From positions 2,170,001 to 2,234,000 of the forward strand of contig OZ241856.1 of assembly GCA_965202845.1 (NCBI GenBank): DNA of 64,000 bases, read 5' to 3'. The notes beneath the pieces were generated by a model. It worked only from the letters and a program-made list of their open reading frames with translations. It did not search any database and was not told the DNA's origin. This document shows, one piece after another, positions 56,623 through 64,000 of the stretch. Every line of letters starts with the position of its first letter. The first letter of the stretch is position 1. This DNA is from CBDATA01 sp965202845 (GTDB lineage Bacteria > Acidobacteriota > Vicinamibacteria > Marinacidobacterales > Marinacidobacteraceae). Position numbers and translations under genes: made by a program.

Positions 56623-57780
56623 ATGTTGGCGGGCTCCCTCCCCCAACTTCCGGGACGACTTCCGGGAAGCTGGCGCCTCGCCGGGCGCTCCCCCGACGTG
56701 TTTCCCGGCATCGCGCCGCTCATGGAGGTCACAGGCGATCGCCCGCTGCTGACCGCCGACCCCGGCATCGTCGCCGCCGGGATCGCGGACCAGGCGCTGG
56801 ACGCGCTCCGGGAAGCCGGCCGCCGCCCGCAGCTCTTCTCCGCCTTCGGGGAGAACCCGGAGGAGCGCCAGGTCGCGGCGGGCGCCGCGTTCGCCCGGGA
56901 GATGGGCGCCGACTGCCTCGTCGGGGTCGGCGGCGGCAGTTCGCTCGACATGGCCAAGGGGATCGGCTTCCTGCTGGCGGGCGGCGGGCGCATGGAGGAC
57001 TACCGGGGCTACGGACGCTGCCCGTCCCCCCTCCCCCCGCTCTTCGGCGTCCCCACCACCGCCGGAACCGGAAGCGAAGCCCAGTCGTACGCGCTCATCG
57101 CCCGCGACCGGGACCACGCCAAGCTCGCCTGCGGCGCCCCGGACGCCATGTTCCGGGCGGTGGCGCTGGACCCGGAGCGGATCGCTTCCGCCCCGCCCCC
57201 GGTCGCCGCGGCCGCCGGCTTCGACGCGGTCGCCCACGCGGTCGAGACCGCGGTCACGAAGTCGGCGACCCCCGAAACCCTCCTCCTGAGCCAAGCCGCC
57301 TTCCAGCGCATCGCCGGGGCCTTCCCGCGCACGCTCGCCGGAACCGCCGGCCCGGAGGACCGCGCCGCCATGCAGCTGGGCGCCTTCCTCGCCGGCGCCG
57401 CCATCGAGCGCTCGATGCTGGGCGCCGCCCACGCGACCGCCAACCCGCTCACCCGCCGCTACGGCATCGTCCACGGCCGGGCGCTCGCCCTCACCCTGCC
57501 GCCGGTGGTCCGCTGGAACGGCCGCCACGCCGCCGGGGGCTACCGGGCGCTCCTCGAAGCGGCGGGGATCGCCCCGGGGCGCTCCCCCGCCGAGCGGCTC
57601 GCCGACCTGCTGGACGAGTGGATCGCCGCCGCCGACCTGCCCCGACGCCTCGACGACGGCCTGGACGAACTCCCGACGCTAGCCCGGGAGGCGTCCCGGG
57701 AATGGACCGGGCGGCACAATCCCCGCCCCTTCGAAACGGAGGACGCCCTCCGCATCTACCTCGCATGCGCCCGCTCCTGA
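56623..57780 (+). CDS. Iron-containing (group III) alcohol dehydrogenase
   Basis: This 385-residue NAD(P)-dependent oxidoreductase has the nucleotide motif VGVGGGSSLDMAKGIG and GVPTTAGTGSEA. Metal ligands are visible as the Asp and His in FDAVAHAVE, the His in GAAHATANPLT and the His in GIVHGRALAL. The substrate is not predictable. Its overlap by 16 bases with the next propeller gene suggests a shared transcript. Known PQQ-propeller alcohol dehydrogenases are a different enzyme type. Confidence 0.92.
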   Translation: MLAGSLPQLPGRLPGSWRLAGRSPDVFPGIAPLMEVTGDRPLLTADPGIVAAGIADQALDALREAGRRPQLFSAFGENPEERQVAAGAAFAREMGADCLVGVGGGSSLDMAKGIGFLLAGGGRMEDYRGYGRCPSPLPPLFGVPTTAGTGSEAQSYALIARDRDHAKLACGAPDAMFRAVALDPERIASAPPPVAAAAGFDAVAHAVETAVTKSATPETLLLSQAAFQRIAGAFPRTLAGTAGPEDRAAMQLGAFLAGAAIERSMLGAAHATANPLTRRYGIVHGRALALTLPPVVRWNGRHAAGGYRALLEAAGIAPGRSPAERLADLLDEWIAAADLPRRLDDGLDELPTLAREASREWTGRHNPRPFETEDALRIYLACARS

Positions 57781-58898
57781 TCCTCTCCCTGATCGCAACC
57801 CCCGCCCTGTCCCAGGAGCCGGGAGACTGGCCCCAGTTCCGCCAGGGCCCCCTCCTCCAGGGCGTCGCCCCCGAGCCCTTGCCCGACGACCTCGAAGTCC
57901 GCTGGACGGTCCCGCTCGGCTTCTCGGTGGAGTCCTCCCCCGCCATCGTCGGCCAGGCGGTCTACGCGACCGCGCTCCCCGACGTGGTGGTCCGGCTGGA
58001 CCTCGCCACCGGGGAGGAGCAGTGGCGCTTCCAGCCGGACGACGGCGCCGAAGAAGAAGACCGATTCGGCGAGTCCTCCCCGGCGGTCCGGGACGGAACG
58101 CTGTTCGTCGGCGACCTGCTCGGGGTCCTCCACGCGCTGGACGCCGAAACCGGCGAGACCAGATGGACGGTGGAGACCGGCGCCGAGATCAAGGCGTCCC
58201 CGGTGGTCTCCGGCGACCTTGTGGTGATCGGCAGCTACGACCAGAACGTCTACGGGATCGACCGGCGCACCGGGGCGATCCGGTTCCGGACGCCGACCGA
58301 CGGCCCGGTGCACGCCACCGCCGGGATCCACGACGGCGTCGCCTTCATCAGCGGCTGCGACGCGGTGTTGCGGGGCGTCCGTCTGGCCAGCGGCGCCGAG
58401 GCGCTCCGTTTCGACTCCGGCGGCTACACCGCGGCCTCCCCCGCCATCGCCTCCGGCGTCGCCTACTACGGCACCTTCAACAACGAAGTTCTGGCGGTGG
58501 ACCTCGAGAGCCGGGAGCTCCTCTGGTCCTACCAGCACCCCGACCGGCATTTCCCCTTCTACGCCTCGGCGGCGGTCGCGGGCGACCGGGTGATCGTCGC
58601 CGGACGCGACAAGCTGGCGCGCGCGCTGGACCGCAACACCGGCGCAGCCCTCTGGACCTTCCGCGCCCGCGCCCGCTTCGACGCCTCCCCGGCGATCGCC
58701 GGCGACCGGGTGTACGCGGGAAACGCCGACGGCAGACTCCACGTCCTGGACCTCGCAACCGGCGAACCGGTGGCGGAACACCACCTGGGCGCCGCCATCA
58801 TGGGGTCGCCGGCGATCGCCGGCGGCTTCCTGGTGGTCGGAACCCAGGAGGGCGCGCTTTTCGCCCTCGCCGCAGCGGCCCCCGCCGAAGCCCCCTGA
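57765..58898 (+). CDS. Secreted PQQ-type beta-propeller protein (compact, BamB-like)
   Basis: This 377-residue protein has a signal peptide (MRPLLILSLIATPALSQEPG), the opening WPQFRQGPLLQGV, and seven to eight even repeats such as ALDAETGETRWTVE, GIDRRTGAIRFRTP and VLDLATGEPVAEHH. Its length is closest to BamB, and it is the smallest of the seven propellers. No lipobox Cys is present, unlike E. coli BamB. It overlaps the alcohol dehydrogenase by 16 bp. Confidence 0.87.
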   Translation: MRPLLILSLIATPALSQEPGDWPQFRQGPLLQGVAPEPLPDDLEVRWTVPLGFSVESSPAIVGQAVYATALPDVVVRLDLATGEEQWRFQPDDGAEEEDRFGESSPAVRDGTLFVGDLLGVLHALDAETGETRWTVETGAEIKASPVVSGDLVVIGSYDQNVYGIDRRTGAIRFRTPTDGPVHATAGIHDGVAFISGCDAVLRGVRLASGAEALRFDSGGYTAASPAIASGVAYYGTFNNEVLAVDLESRELLWSYQHPDRHFPFYASAAVAGDRVIVAGRDKLARALDRNTGAALWTFRARARFDASPAIAGDRVYAGNADGRLHVLDLATGEPVAEHHLGAAIMGSPAIAGGFLVVGTQEGALFALAAAAPAEAP

Positions 58899-58902
58899 CC
58901 GT

Positions 58903-59514
58903 TTGACGCTCGAACTCTGGCTCGCCTGGGCAGCGGCGACCGGGGCCTTCATGCTCGTCCCCGGCCCGACCATCCTGCTGGTGGCGGGCTACGCCCTGGG
59001 CCAGGGACGGCGCTCCGCCTGGGCGACCGTGCCCGGCGTCCTCGCCGGGGACGTGGCGGCGATCACCGCCTCCTTCGCCGGGGTGGGCGCGCTGCTGGCC
59101 GCCTCGCCCGCCCTCTTCCGGGCCCTGACGCTGGCGGGCGCCGGGGTGGTGGTCGCTCTCGGCGTCCGGATGTGGCGGGCGGCGAGCCGCCCCGACCTCC
59201 GTGCGCGGAGCGGCTCCCGGCGCGCCATGTTCGTGGACTCCTTCGTGGTCACCGCCATCAACCCCAAGAGCATCGTCTTCTTCGTCGCCTTCCTGCCGCA
59301 GTTCCTGAACCCGGCGCGGCCCCTCCCGATCCAGTTCCTCCTCCTGACCGGCACGTTCCTGCTCCTGGGCGGCTTCACCGTGGCGATCTGGATCCTGCTC
59401 GCCGACGGCCTCCGCTCCCGGCTCCGCAATCCGGCGGCGGCGCGGACCGCGAACCGGGTGGGGGCTTCGCTGCTGGTCGGCGCCGGGCTCGGGGCCGCGC
59501 TGCTCCGCCCGTGA
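58903..59514 (+). CDS. LysE/RhtB-family amino-acid exporter
   Basis: This 203-residue inner-membrane protein has about six helices. Family motifs are FMLVPGPTILLVAGYALGQG near the start, VPGVLAGDVAAITASF, and FVVTAINPKSIVFFVAFLPQ in the middle. It exports amino acids or related metabolites. It starts at a TTG four bases after the propeller stop. A hairpin follows the stop within seven bases. Confidence 0.88.
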   Translation: MTLELWLAWAAATGAFMLVPGPTILLVAGYALGQGRRSAWATVPGVLAGDVAAITASFAGVGALLAASPALFRALTLAGAGVVVALGVRMWRAASRPDLRARSGSRRAMFVDSFVVTAINPKSIVFFVAFLPQFLNPARPLPIQFLLLTGTFLLLGGFTVAIWILLADGLRSRLRNPAAARTANRVGASLLVGAGLGAALLRP

Positions 59515-59520
59515 GACATC

Positions 59521-59556
59521 TCCGAATTTGGAATTTTCCAATTCGGAACCTTTTGT
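59521..59556 (+). terminator. Possible weak intrinsic terminator
   Basis: The arms tccgaatttggaa (59521-59533) and ttccaattcgga (59536-59547) pair with one bulged T. They are followed by a short tttt at 59551-59554. The stem is AT-rich and the T-run short, so efficiency is uncertain. Confidence 0.35.
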
Positions 59557-59594
59557 GATAGGCTCACGAAGTCCCCTGTATATCGCCGGAGCCG

Positions 59595-59600
59595 TATACT
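59595..59600 (+). promoter_or_regulatory. Candidate -10 box (TATACT) of the fibronectin-type lipoprotein gene
   Basis: TATACT lies 38 bases upstream of the ATG, which has its own GGAGGG ribosome-binding site. No good -35 box is seen at the normal spacing. Confidence 0.3.
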
Positions 59601-59637
59601 TCGCCCCGGCAACCAGTACCCATTGGAGGGAAGCGAC

Positions 59638-61827
59638 ATGCATCAGCCCACCCGTTGGCGCATCTCCGTTCTGTCACTCGGCCTGATCGCGGGGTTCGGG
59701 CTCCTCTTCGCCGCCTGCGGCGACGACGATCCGGTGACCCCGTCGCCCGCTCCGGCTCCCGCTCCGGCCCCGGCCCCCGCCATCGCGGTTCCCGCGAACC
59801 TGAAGGCGACCGCCGGCGACGGTTATGTCGAGTGGACCTGGGACGCCGTCACCGGCGCCCGGGGCTACACCGTCGAGATCAGCGTCGGCGACAACACCTT
59901 CGACACGGCCGATACGACCGCGACGGTCACCGAGGCCACGTACCGCTACAAGACGACCACGTCCGGGATGGTGTACGCCCGCGTCCGGACAGTCGCCGGC
60001 ACCGAGGCCGCGCCCCGGTACAGCGAATACACCGAGCCGGTGAGCGTCACGTCGACCGGCCTTCCGGCTCCGAAGAACTTCAGGGCCACGGCGGGGCGGG
60101 GCTACGTCGAGTGGGCCTGGGACGCCGTGGAGGGCGCCACCCGGGGCTACTACATACAAGTGAGCAACGACAACAGCTTCGACACGTCCGATTTCTGGAC
60201 GATCGTCTCCCGCGGAACGACGTACCGGAGCACCACGACCGCGGCCGCCACCCTGCACGCCCGGGTCCGGGCTACCGCCGGCACGACCGCAGCGCCCGTG
60301 TACGGCGCTTGGGCCGGCCCGATCAACGCCTCCGCCACCGCGCCTCCGCCGCCGCCGCCCCCGCCGGCCAGTCCGATCACCACCCCCCGCGGACTGCGGG
60401 CGCAGAACCCCACCAAGAACAGCGTGGAACTCTCGTGGAGCGCGGTCAGCGACGCCGACACCTACGAGGTGCAGCAGCGCGCCGGAACCGGCGCCTGGGG
60501 CAGTTCCACCTGCGAGGGCGACACCAACCCGACCGACGAGACCGAGTGCACGGCGACCGGCTTGGCCGCGCAGACCGACTACGACTTCCGCATCCGCGCC
60601 GTGCCGGCCAGCAGCGCCAGCACGCTCGCCAGCAGCGCCTGGACCACCGTCGCCGAGGCCACCACCCTTCGCGACACTTCCGTCCCCGGCGCGGTCTCCG
60701 GCGGCGGCGATCTGAAAATCACTTGGCGCAGCACGACAGGATCATCAATTACTTGGCGCTGGAATCAGGACGCCAATCGGGACTACCAAATCAAGGTTCT
60801 GGATGGGGCGCTGGACGCCACCGCGCCCTGCGACGCCCGCTCCGCCGCTTGGACAGCAGGCCCGTCGCTCAGCAATTCCCACACGGTGAACGACGTCGAA
60901 AATGGAAGTGCGAAGTTGTTGTGTGTGCGCTCCACCTGGCTGGATTCGGCCGGAAAGCGCCAGTACAGCGATCCCTCCTGGGCTTGGGCGGCGGGGAAGC
61001 CGGGCAACGCTACAAGAGACCTTGTCGATTACGAGGACGGCGTAACCGAAGCTCTCAGCTGGTCGCTCACCAAAGTGGTCGCCAATGGCGAAATCGAGTA
61101 CGAGTACCGCTATCTCGAGGATCCCCAGAACACATCCAAGAACGAAGTCGGCCTCACGATCGCGAACCGGGAATCGAAGTGCGAGGCTGCGCCCGAGGGG
61201 GAAACCCTGACTCCAAGGGGAACCGGGGTCGCCGCTTTCAAGAGCGGCATTACCTTGAAACCGTACACCGCCTACTACCTCTGCTACCGGGCGCAGAACG
61301 AGCACGGATACTCCGATTGGGCCTCGGGGCTCAACCAGGAGTTGTACACATCGCCCGGACCGGTGAGCATCAGCGGCGGGAGCAACTACACCGCCTCGAC
61401 CAATCTGGTCGACCAGGCTACGCACCGCCGGACGCAGTGGACCGTGACCCGGCCTTCGAGCGGCCCCGACGTCCCGACCGCAAGCATCGAGAATGTCTTC
61501 ACGGTTATTTCCTACAGCACATTCCTCGCTACCGAAACCGCTACCGATGCCGCCAAGGCGTGCGAGGCCGCCAACAGAAGCACCCGCTGGCCAACGGGAG
61601 ACCCCAAGGCGGGACCCGCCTCAGCGACAAACCATGTTCTGGCGCGCGTTTCGGCCCAGAACTTCACGGCTACCATCACATATCAGAGGGATGCGACGCG
61701 GGATCGACACATATTCCTTTGCGTCTCCCCTTGGTACAGCGATGGGTCCAAGACCGATACCACCGGAAAGCGCCCCGGTCCCTGGGTGGTCAGCTCCCGC
61801 TACACGATCCCGAAGAAGACATCCTGA
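59638..61827 (+). CDS. Large lipoprotein with fibronectin type III-like repeats
   Basis: This 729-residue surface lipoprotein has a lipobox in GLLFAACGDD, then a Pro-Ala linker. Two closely related FnIII-like repeats open with VPANLKATAGDGYVEWTWDA and LPAPKNFRATAGRGYVEWAW. A second Pro linker leads to a third, clearer FnIII domain (GLRAQNPTKNSVELSWSAVS, TDYDFRIRAV). The last ~380 residues are more divergent beta-rich repeats. GGAGGG precedes the ATG. The DNA of the C-terminal half is visibly less GC-rich than the first half. An intrinsic terminator follows. It is probably an adhesion or polymer-binding protein. Confidence 0.82.
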   Translation: MHQPTRWRISVLSLGLIAGFGLLFAACGDDDPVTPSPAPAPAPAPAPAIAVPANLKATAGDGYVEWTWDAVTGARGYTVEISVGDNTFDTADTTATVTEATYRYKTTTSGMVYARVRTVAGTEAAPRYSEYTEPVSVTSTGLPAPKNFRATAGRGYVEWAWDAVEGATRGYYIQVSNDNSFDTSDFWTIVSRGTTYRSTTTAAATLHARVRATAGTTAAPVYGAWAGPINASATAPPPPPPPPASPITTPRGLRAQNPTKNSVELSWSAVSDADTYEVQQRAGTGAWGSSTCEGDTNPTDETECTATGLAAQTDYDFRIRAVPASSASTLASSAWTTVAEATTLRDTSVPGAVSGGGDLKITWRSTTGSSITWRWNQDANRDYQIKVLDGALDATAPCDARSAAWTAGPSLSNSHTVNDVENGSAKLLCVRSTWLDSAGKRQYSDPSWAWAAGKPGNATRDLVDYEDGVTEALSWSLTKVVANGEIEYEYRYLEDPQNTSKNEVGLTIANRESKCEAAPEGETLTPRGTGVAAFKSGITLKPYTAYYLCYRAQNEHGYSDWASGLNQELYTSPGPVSISGGSNYTASTNLVDQATHRRTQWTVTRPSSGPDVPTASIENVFTVISYSTFLATETATDAAKACEAANRSTRWPTGDPKAGPASATNHVLARVSAQNFTATITYQRDATRDRHIFLCVSPWYSDGSKTDTTGKRPGPWVVSSRYTIPKKTS

Positions 61828-61853
61828 TCTCCGTCGCGCCAGACGAAATCGCT

Positions 61854-61890
61854 CCCCCGCGCCCGGAATTGCCCGGGCGCGGGGGTTTTT
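61854..61890 (+). terminator. Strong intrinsic terminator
   Basis: A perfect 13-bp stem (cccccgcgcccgg and ccgggcgcggggg) encloses the loop aattgc and is followed by ttttt. It lies 27 bp after the stop of the fibronectin-type lipoprotein gene. Confidence 0.85.
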
Positions 61891-61909
61891 GCTTGTCCGA
61901 AGCCCGCCC

Positions 61910-62986
61910 CTACCGGCCGCTGGCGCCGTTCGTCGCCGCTTCGAACGCCCGCACCCGTCGGCGCGCCTCCCCGAAAAGCCGCTCGTAGTTCCCGACCCGC
62001 ACCGCATGGCTCGCCGCCGGCGTCAGCCGGTCCAGCAGCTCGCTCCAGGCGTCGAGATTCCGGAGATACGCCTCCGCGGTCGCCGGAACCACGCTGTCCG
62101 ACCCAATCAGGAACCGGTCCGGAAACCGGCTCACCAGATCCGCCCACCCCGGATCGCCGGCCACCTGCTCCGCCACCACATCCCACGAGAGATCCAGGTG
62201 CAGATGCGCGTGCCGCTCGTCCCGCAGCGCCGCCTCCAGCATCTCCGCGTAGCCGGCGACCGGCTCGACGAAACGCCCCAGCCCGGCGTGCGCCCACACG
62301 ATCGTGGTCTCCGGATGCCGCCGCGCCAGCGACAGGAACGCCTCGAGGCGCGCCGGCCGCTTCGCCCCCGCGCGCGGCAGGATCACATCCACGTCGCAAT
62401 GAACAAGAACGAGCAGCCCGCTCTCCCCGGCGAACCGGAGGATTCGGTCGAGCGCCGGGTTCCGCAGGCTCGCCGTGTGCCCCAGCGTCTTGGACGAGAC
62501 CACCTCCTTGTGCACCGAGAACTCCCCGATCCCGCTGAACACTCCCGGATACATCCGCAGCGCGCGCTCGATGTGATCCACCGCGTACATGTCGGTCGGA
62601 TTGAACCCGGTGATCATCGGGTCGAACCGCGCCCGCTCCGCCGGGTCGAGCGCCAGCGCCGCCTCCGCCACCATCGCGTCGGCGAACGGGTAGTAGTAGA
62701 GCGGGCTGTCCGAGCGCAGGTAGTAGTCGGGCGCCCGCTCCCCCGAAACCAGGTAGTCCCACTTCTGCTGAAGCGGGATCGCCATCAGCGTCGCCCGCCC
62801 CACCCGCTCGCCCATCATGCCGAGCAGGTCGCCCAGGTCCATCTCCCGCTGGATGTAGTCGGTGAAGTGGAAATGAACATCATGGAATTCGGGAGATTCG
62901 GGCTGGGAGGCGACGGCAACGACGGGCTCCGCCCCCACGACGAGCGAAGCAGCGAACAGAACGACGGCAGCAGGAAGTGACTTCAT
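61910..62986 (-). CDS. Secreted amidohydrolase-family protein
   Basis: This 358-residue protein has a signal peptide (LPAAVVLFAASLVVGAEPVV) and a TIM-barrel metal-hydrolase pattern. It has HDVHFHFTDYIQ with the HxH pair near the first strand, LLVLVHCDVDVILP, TTIVWAHAGLGRF, and an Asp in RFLIGSDSVVPA. This is the amidohydrolase-2 (decarboxylase/lactonase-like) arrangement. The substrate is unknown. It is convergent with the lipoprotein gene across the terminator. Confidence 0.82.
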   Translation of the reverse strand: MKSLPAAVVLFAASLVVGAEPVVAVASQPESPEFHDVHFHFTDYIQREMDLGDLLGMMGERVGRATLMAIPLQQKWDYLVSGERAPDYYLRSDSPLYYYPFADAMVAEAALALDPAERARFDPMITGFNPTDMYAVDHIERALRMYPGVFSGIGEFSVHKEVVSSKTLGHTASLRNPALDRILRFAGESGLLVLVHCDVDVILPRAGAKRPARLEAFLSLARRHPETTIVWAHAGLGRFVEPVAGYAEMLEAALRDERHAHLHLDLSWDVVAEQVAGDPGWADLVSRFPDRFLIGSDSVVPATAEAYLRNLDAWSELLDRLTPAASHAVRVGNYERLFGEARRRVRAFEAATNGASGR

Positions 62987-63022
62987 GGGCGCGGAGCGTA
63001 GACGACGCCCTCCAACGTTGTT

Positions 63023-63191
63023 GTGCTATGCTCCCCCCGCGTCGCGGGCGCTCCTCGCGCCTCCGCACACCACCGGACCCCATTCCCGGGACCCGGCAGG
63101 ACAAAGGTTCTTCCCCTCCCCACTGCGCATTCCGCGCCGGAGGCCCCCATGTCCTTCCTGCCCTTCCCCCCTCCCGCGACGCCGCCGCCGT
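63023..63191. repeat. 169-bp dispersed repeat, copy 1
   Basis: This copy runs from gtgctatgctcc to gacgccgccgccgt and is nearly identical to copies at 63552-63720 and 63738-63897. It starts with a TATGCT that resembles a -10 box and ends 46 bp before the small coiled-coil gene at 63238. Confidence 0.88.
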
Positions 63192-63237
63192 CACCTTCAC
63201 CCCCCTCCGTCCGGCCAGGCATCCGGACCTCCACGCG

Positions 63238-63537
63238 ATGACCCGCATCGTCTCCGAGGTCTACAAGGCGTTTCGCGCCGCCGGCGCATCCGAGGAGACG
63301 GCTCGCGCCGCCGCTGCCGCCATCCCGGACACGCAGAACTTGGCCACCAAAGTCGACGTCGCCGATCTCCGCTTGGCGACCCAAGCCGACATCGCGGAAC
63401 TCCGCGCTGAAATGAAAGCTGGGGACGCGGCCCTGAAGTTGGAGATTGCGGCGCTCCGAGCCGACATCAAACTTCGCATGTTCATCTTTGGCCCCATCGT
63501 GATCGGGCTGTTGCTCAAGCTGGTCTTCTTCCCCTGA
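63238..63537 (+). CDS. Small coiled-coil protein with C-terminal membrane anchor
   Basis: This 99-residue protein has a helical start (VSEVYKAFRAAGASEETARA), then a heptad-rich coiled coil (LRLATQADIAELRAEM, LKLEIAALRADIKL), then one C-terminal transmembrane helix (IFGPIVIGLLLKLVFF). It resembles DUF1640/CCDC90-like small proteins. The function is unknown. A second gene with the same start begins near 63959 at the window end, and each is preceded by the 169-bp repeat. Confidence 0.7.
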   Translation: MTRIVSEVYKAFRAAGASEETARAAAAAIPDTQNLATKVDVADLRLATQADIAELRAEMKAGDAALKLEIAALRADIKLRMFIFGPIVIGLLLKLVFFP

Positions 63538-63551
63538 TCCCGCGCAGCAAC

Positions 63552-63720
63552 GTGCTATCATCCACTCGCGTCGCGGGCGCTCCTTGCGCCTCCGCACACC
63601 ACCGGACCCCATTCCCGGGACCCGGCAGGACAAAGGTTCTTCCCCTCCCCACCGCGCACTCCGCGCCGGAGGTCCCCATGTCCTTCCTGTCCTTCCCCCC
63701 TCCCGCGACGCCGCCGCCGT
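63552..63720. repeat. 169-bp dispersed repeat, copy 2
   Basis: This copy is the same length as copy 1 with scattered substitutions, and it begins with TATCAT in place of TATGCT. It begins 14 bases after the stop of the small coiled-coil gene. Confidence 0.88.
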
Positions 63721-63737
63721 CCCCGTGGCGCGACAAC

Positions 63738-63897
63738 GTGCTATGATGCCTCCGCATCGCGGGCGCTCCTCGCGCCGCCGCACACCACCGGGCTCCACTC
63801 TCGGAACCCGGCAGGACAAAGGTTCTTCCCCTCCCCATCGCGCATTCCGCGCCGGAGGTCTCCATGTCCTTCCCCCCTCCCGTGACGCCGCCGCCGT
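63738..63897. repeat. 169-bp dispersed repeat, copy 3 (9-bp deletion)
   Basis: This copy begins with TATGAT and lacks nine bases near its 3' third. It lies 17 bp after copy 2 and about 60 bp before the next coiled-coil gene. The ~420 bp between the two small genes (63538-63958) hold only copies 2 and 3 and short spacers. Confidence 0.88.
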
Positions 63898-63958
63898 TTC
63901 TGCTGGCGCCGCCCCCAATCCCCAACTCCGTCCGGCGCGGCGATCCGGCCTCCAAGCG

Positions 63959-64000
63959 ATGACCCGCATCGTCTCCGCGGTCTACAAGGCGTTTCGCGCC
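63959..64000 (+). CDS. Small coiled-coil protein, second copy, partial at window edge
   Basis: The visible start MTRIVSAVYKAFRA matches the gene at 63238 except for one residue (Ala for Glu). It is a recent duplicate, preceded by two copies of the 169-bp repeat. The rest lies outside the window. Confidence 0.7.
   Translation, partial: MTRIVSAVYKAFRA

Noticed and set aside
63023..63241. Short plus-strand frame starting inside the 169-bp repeat
   Set aside because: It is conserved only because the DNA repeat is conserved; the Pro/Arg-rich product has no family and no ribosome-binding site.
62983..63969. A minus-strand open frame with repeated Trp/Gly/Arg motifs, apparently a repeat protein
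   Set aside because: The repetition follows from the 169-bp DNA repeat, the frame runs antisense to the coiled-coil gene, and its codon pattern is not convincing.
1..64000. tRNA, rRNA or CRISPR loci
   Set aside because: No stretch with tRNA-like arms, rRNA conserved sequence or regularly spaced short repeats was seen. The three-copy repeat at 63 kb has the wrong length and spacing for CRISPR.

Overview
This is a 64 kb window of a very GC-rich, gene-dense bacterial chromosome. The envelope genes (BamA, an OmpH/Skp chaperone, LolC/LolD-type lipoprotein export, TonB-type proteins, a long SpoIID-domain protein) point to a diderm. So do the run of secreted PQQ-type beta-propellers, the TAXI-TRAP transporter and the chained stop/start overlaps. 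Together they suggest an Acidobacteriota-like, environmental or host-associated lineage. That placement is inference; no rRNA or tRNA gene was seen.

Layout. 1-3.3 kb: a DUF4411 PIN-like gene and an XRE-ImmA/IrrE gene that has been split by a complete IS1634-family insertion sequence with a 6-bp target duplication. 3.3-24.8 kb, minus strand: mostly housekeeping genes, in transcription order thiolase, ribH, nusB, lysS, lolC, lolD, clpC, bamA, ompH/skp, a FabZ-like dehydratase, a tonB-like gene and a spoIID-like gene. These are followed by an MmeI-like restriction-modification enzyme, a dciA-like gene, a second thiolase, hbd and recA. 24.8-31.4 kb: small membrane proteins, a purine salvage set (CNT nucleoside transporter, purine nucleoside phosphorylase, Hpt), a TonB-type protein, a spondin-domain lipoprotein and an RCK/USP-like fusion.

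31.4-35.3 kb is a compositionally distinct five-gene operon: a ubiquitin-like protein, an E2-like protein without a canonical catalytic cysteine, a JAMM-E1 fusion, an OLD/AAA15-type ATPase and a PIN-like nuclease. It looks like a ubiquitin-like conjugation system coupled to an ATPase-nuclease effector and is the best candidate for a new defence system here.

35.3-46 kb: an orphan E1-alpha dehydrogenase subunit and a PBP4-type carboxypeptidase. Next to them is a two-domain protein disulfide oxidoreductase whose second active site reads UGA-Pro-His-Cys, followed by a good SECIS-like hairpin; it is a probable selenoprotein. Then come a TAXI-TRAP transporter, a periplasmic binding protein paired with a HAMP sensor, and an OFA-type MFS carrier. 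46-47.3 kb: a lower-GC DNA methyltransferase-HNH fusion. 41-59 kb also holds seven secreted beta-propeller proteins, one fused to ankyrin repeats and one with EF-hand loops. 59.6-62 kb: a large fibronectin-type lipoprotein with an intrinsic terminator, then an amidohydrolase. 63-64 kb: three copies of a ~169-bp repeat placed upstream of small coiled-coil membrane protein genes; the second of these genes runs off the window end.
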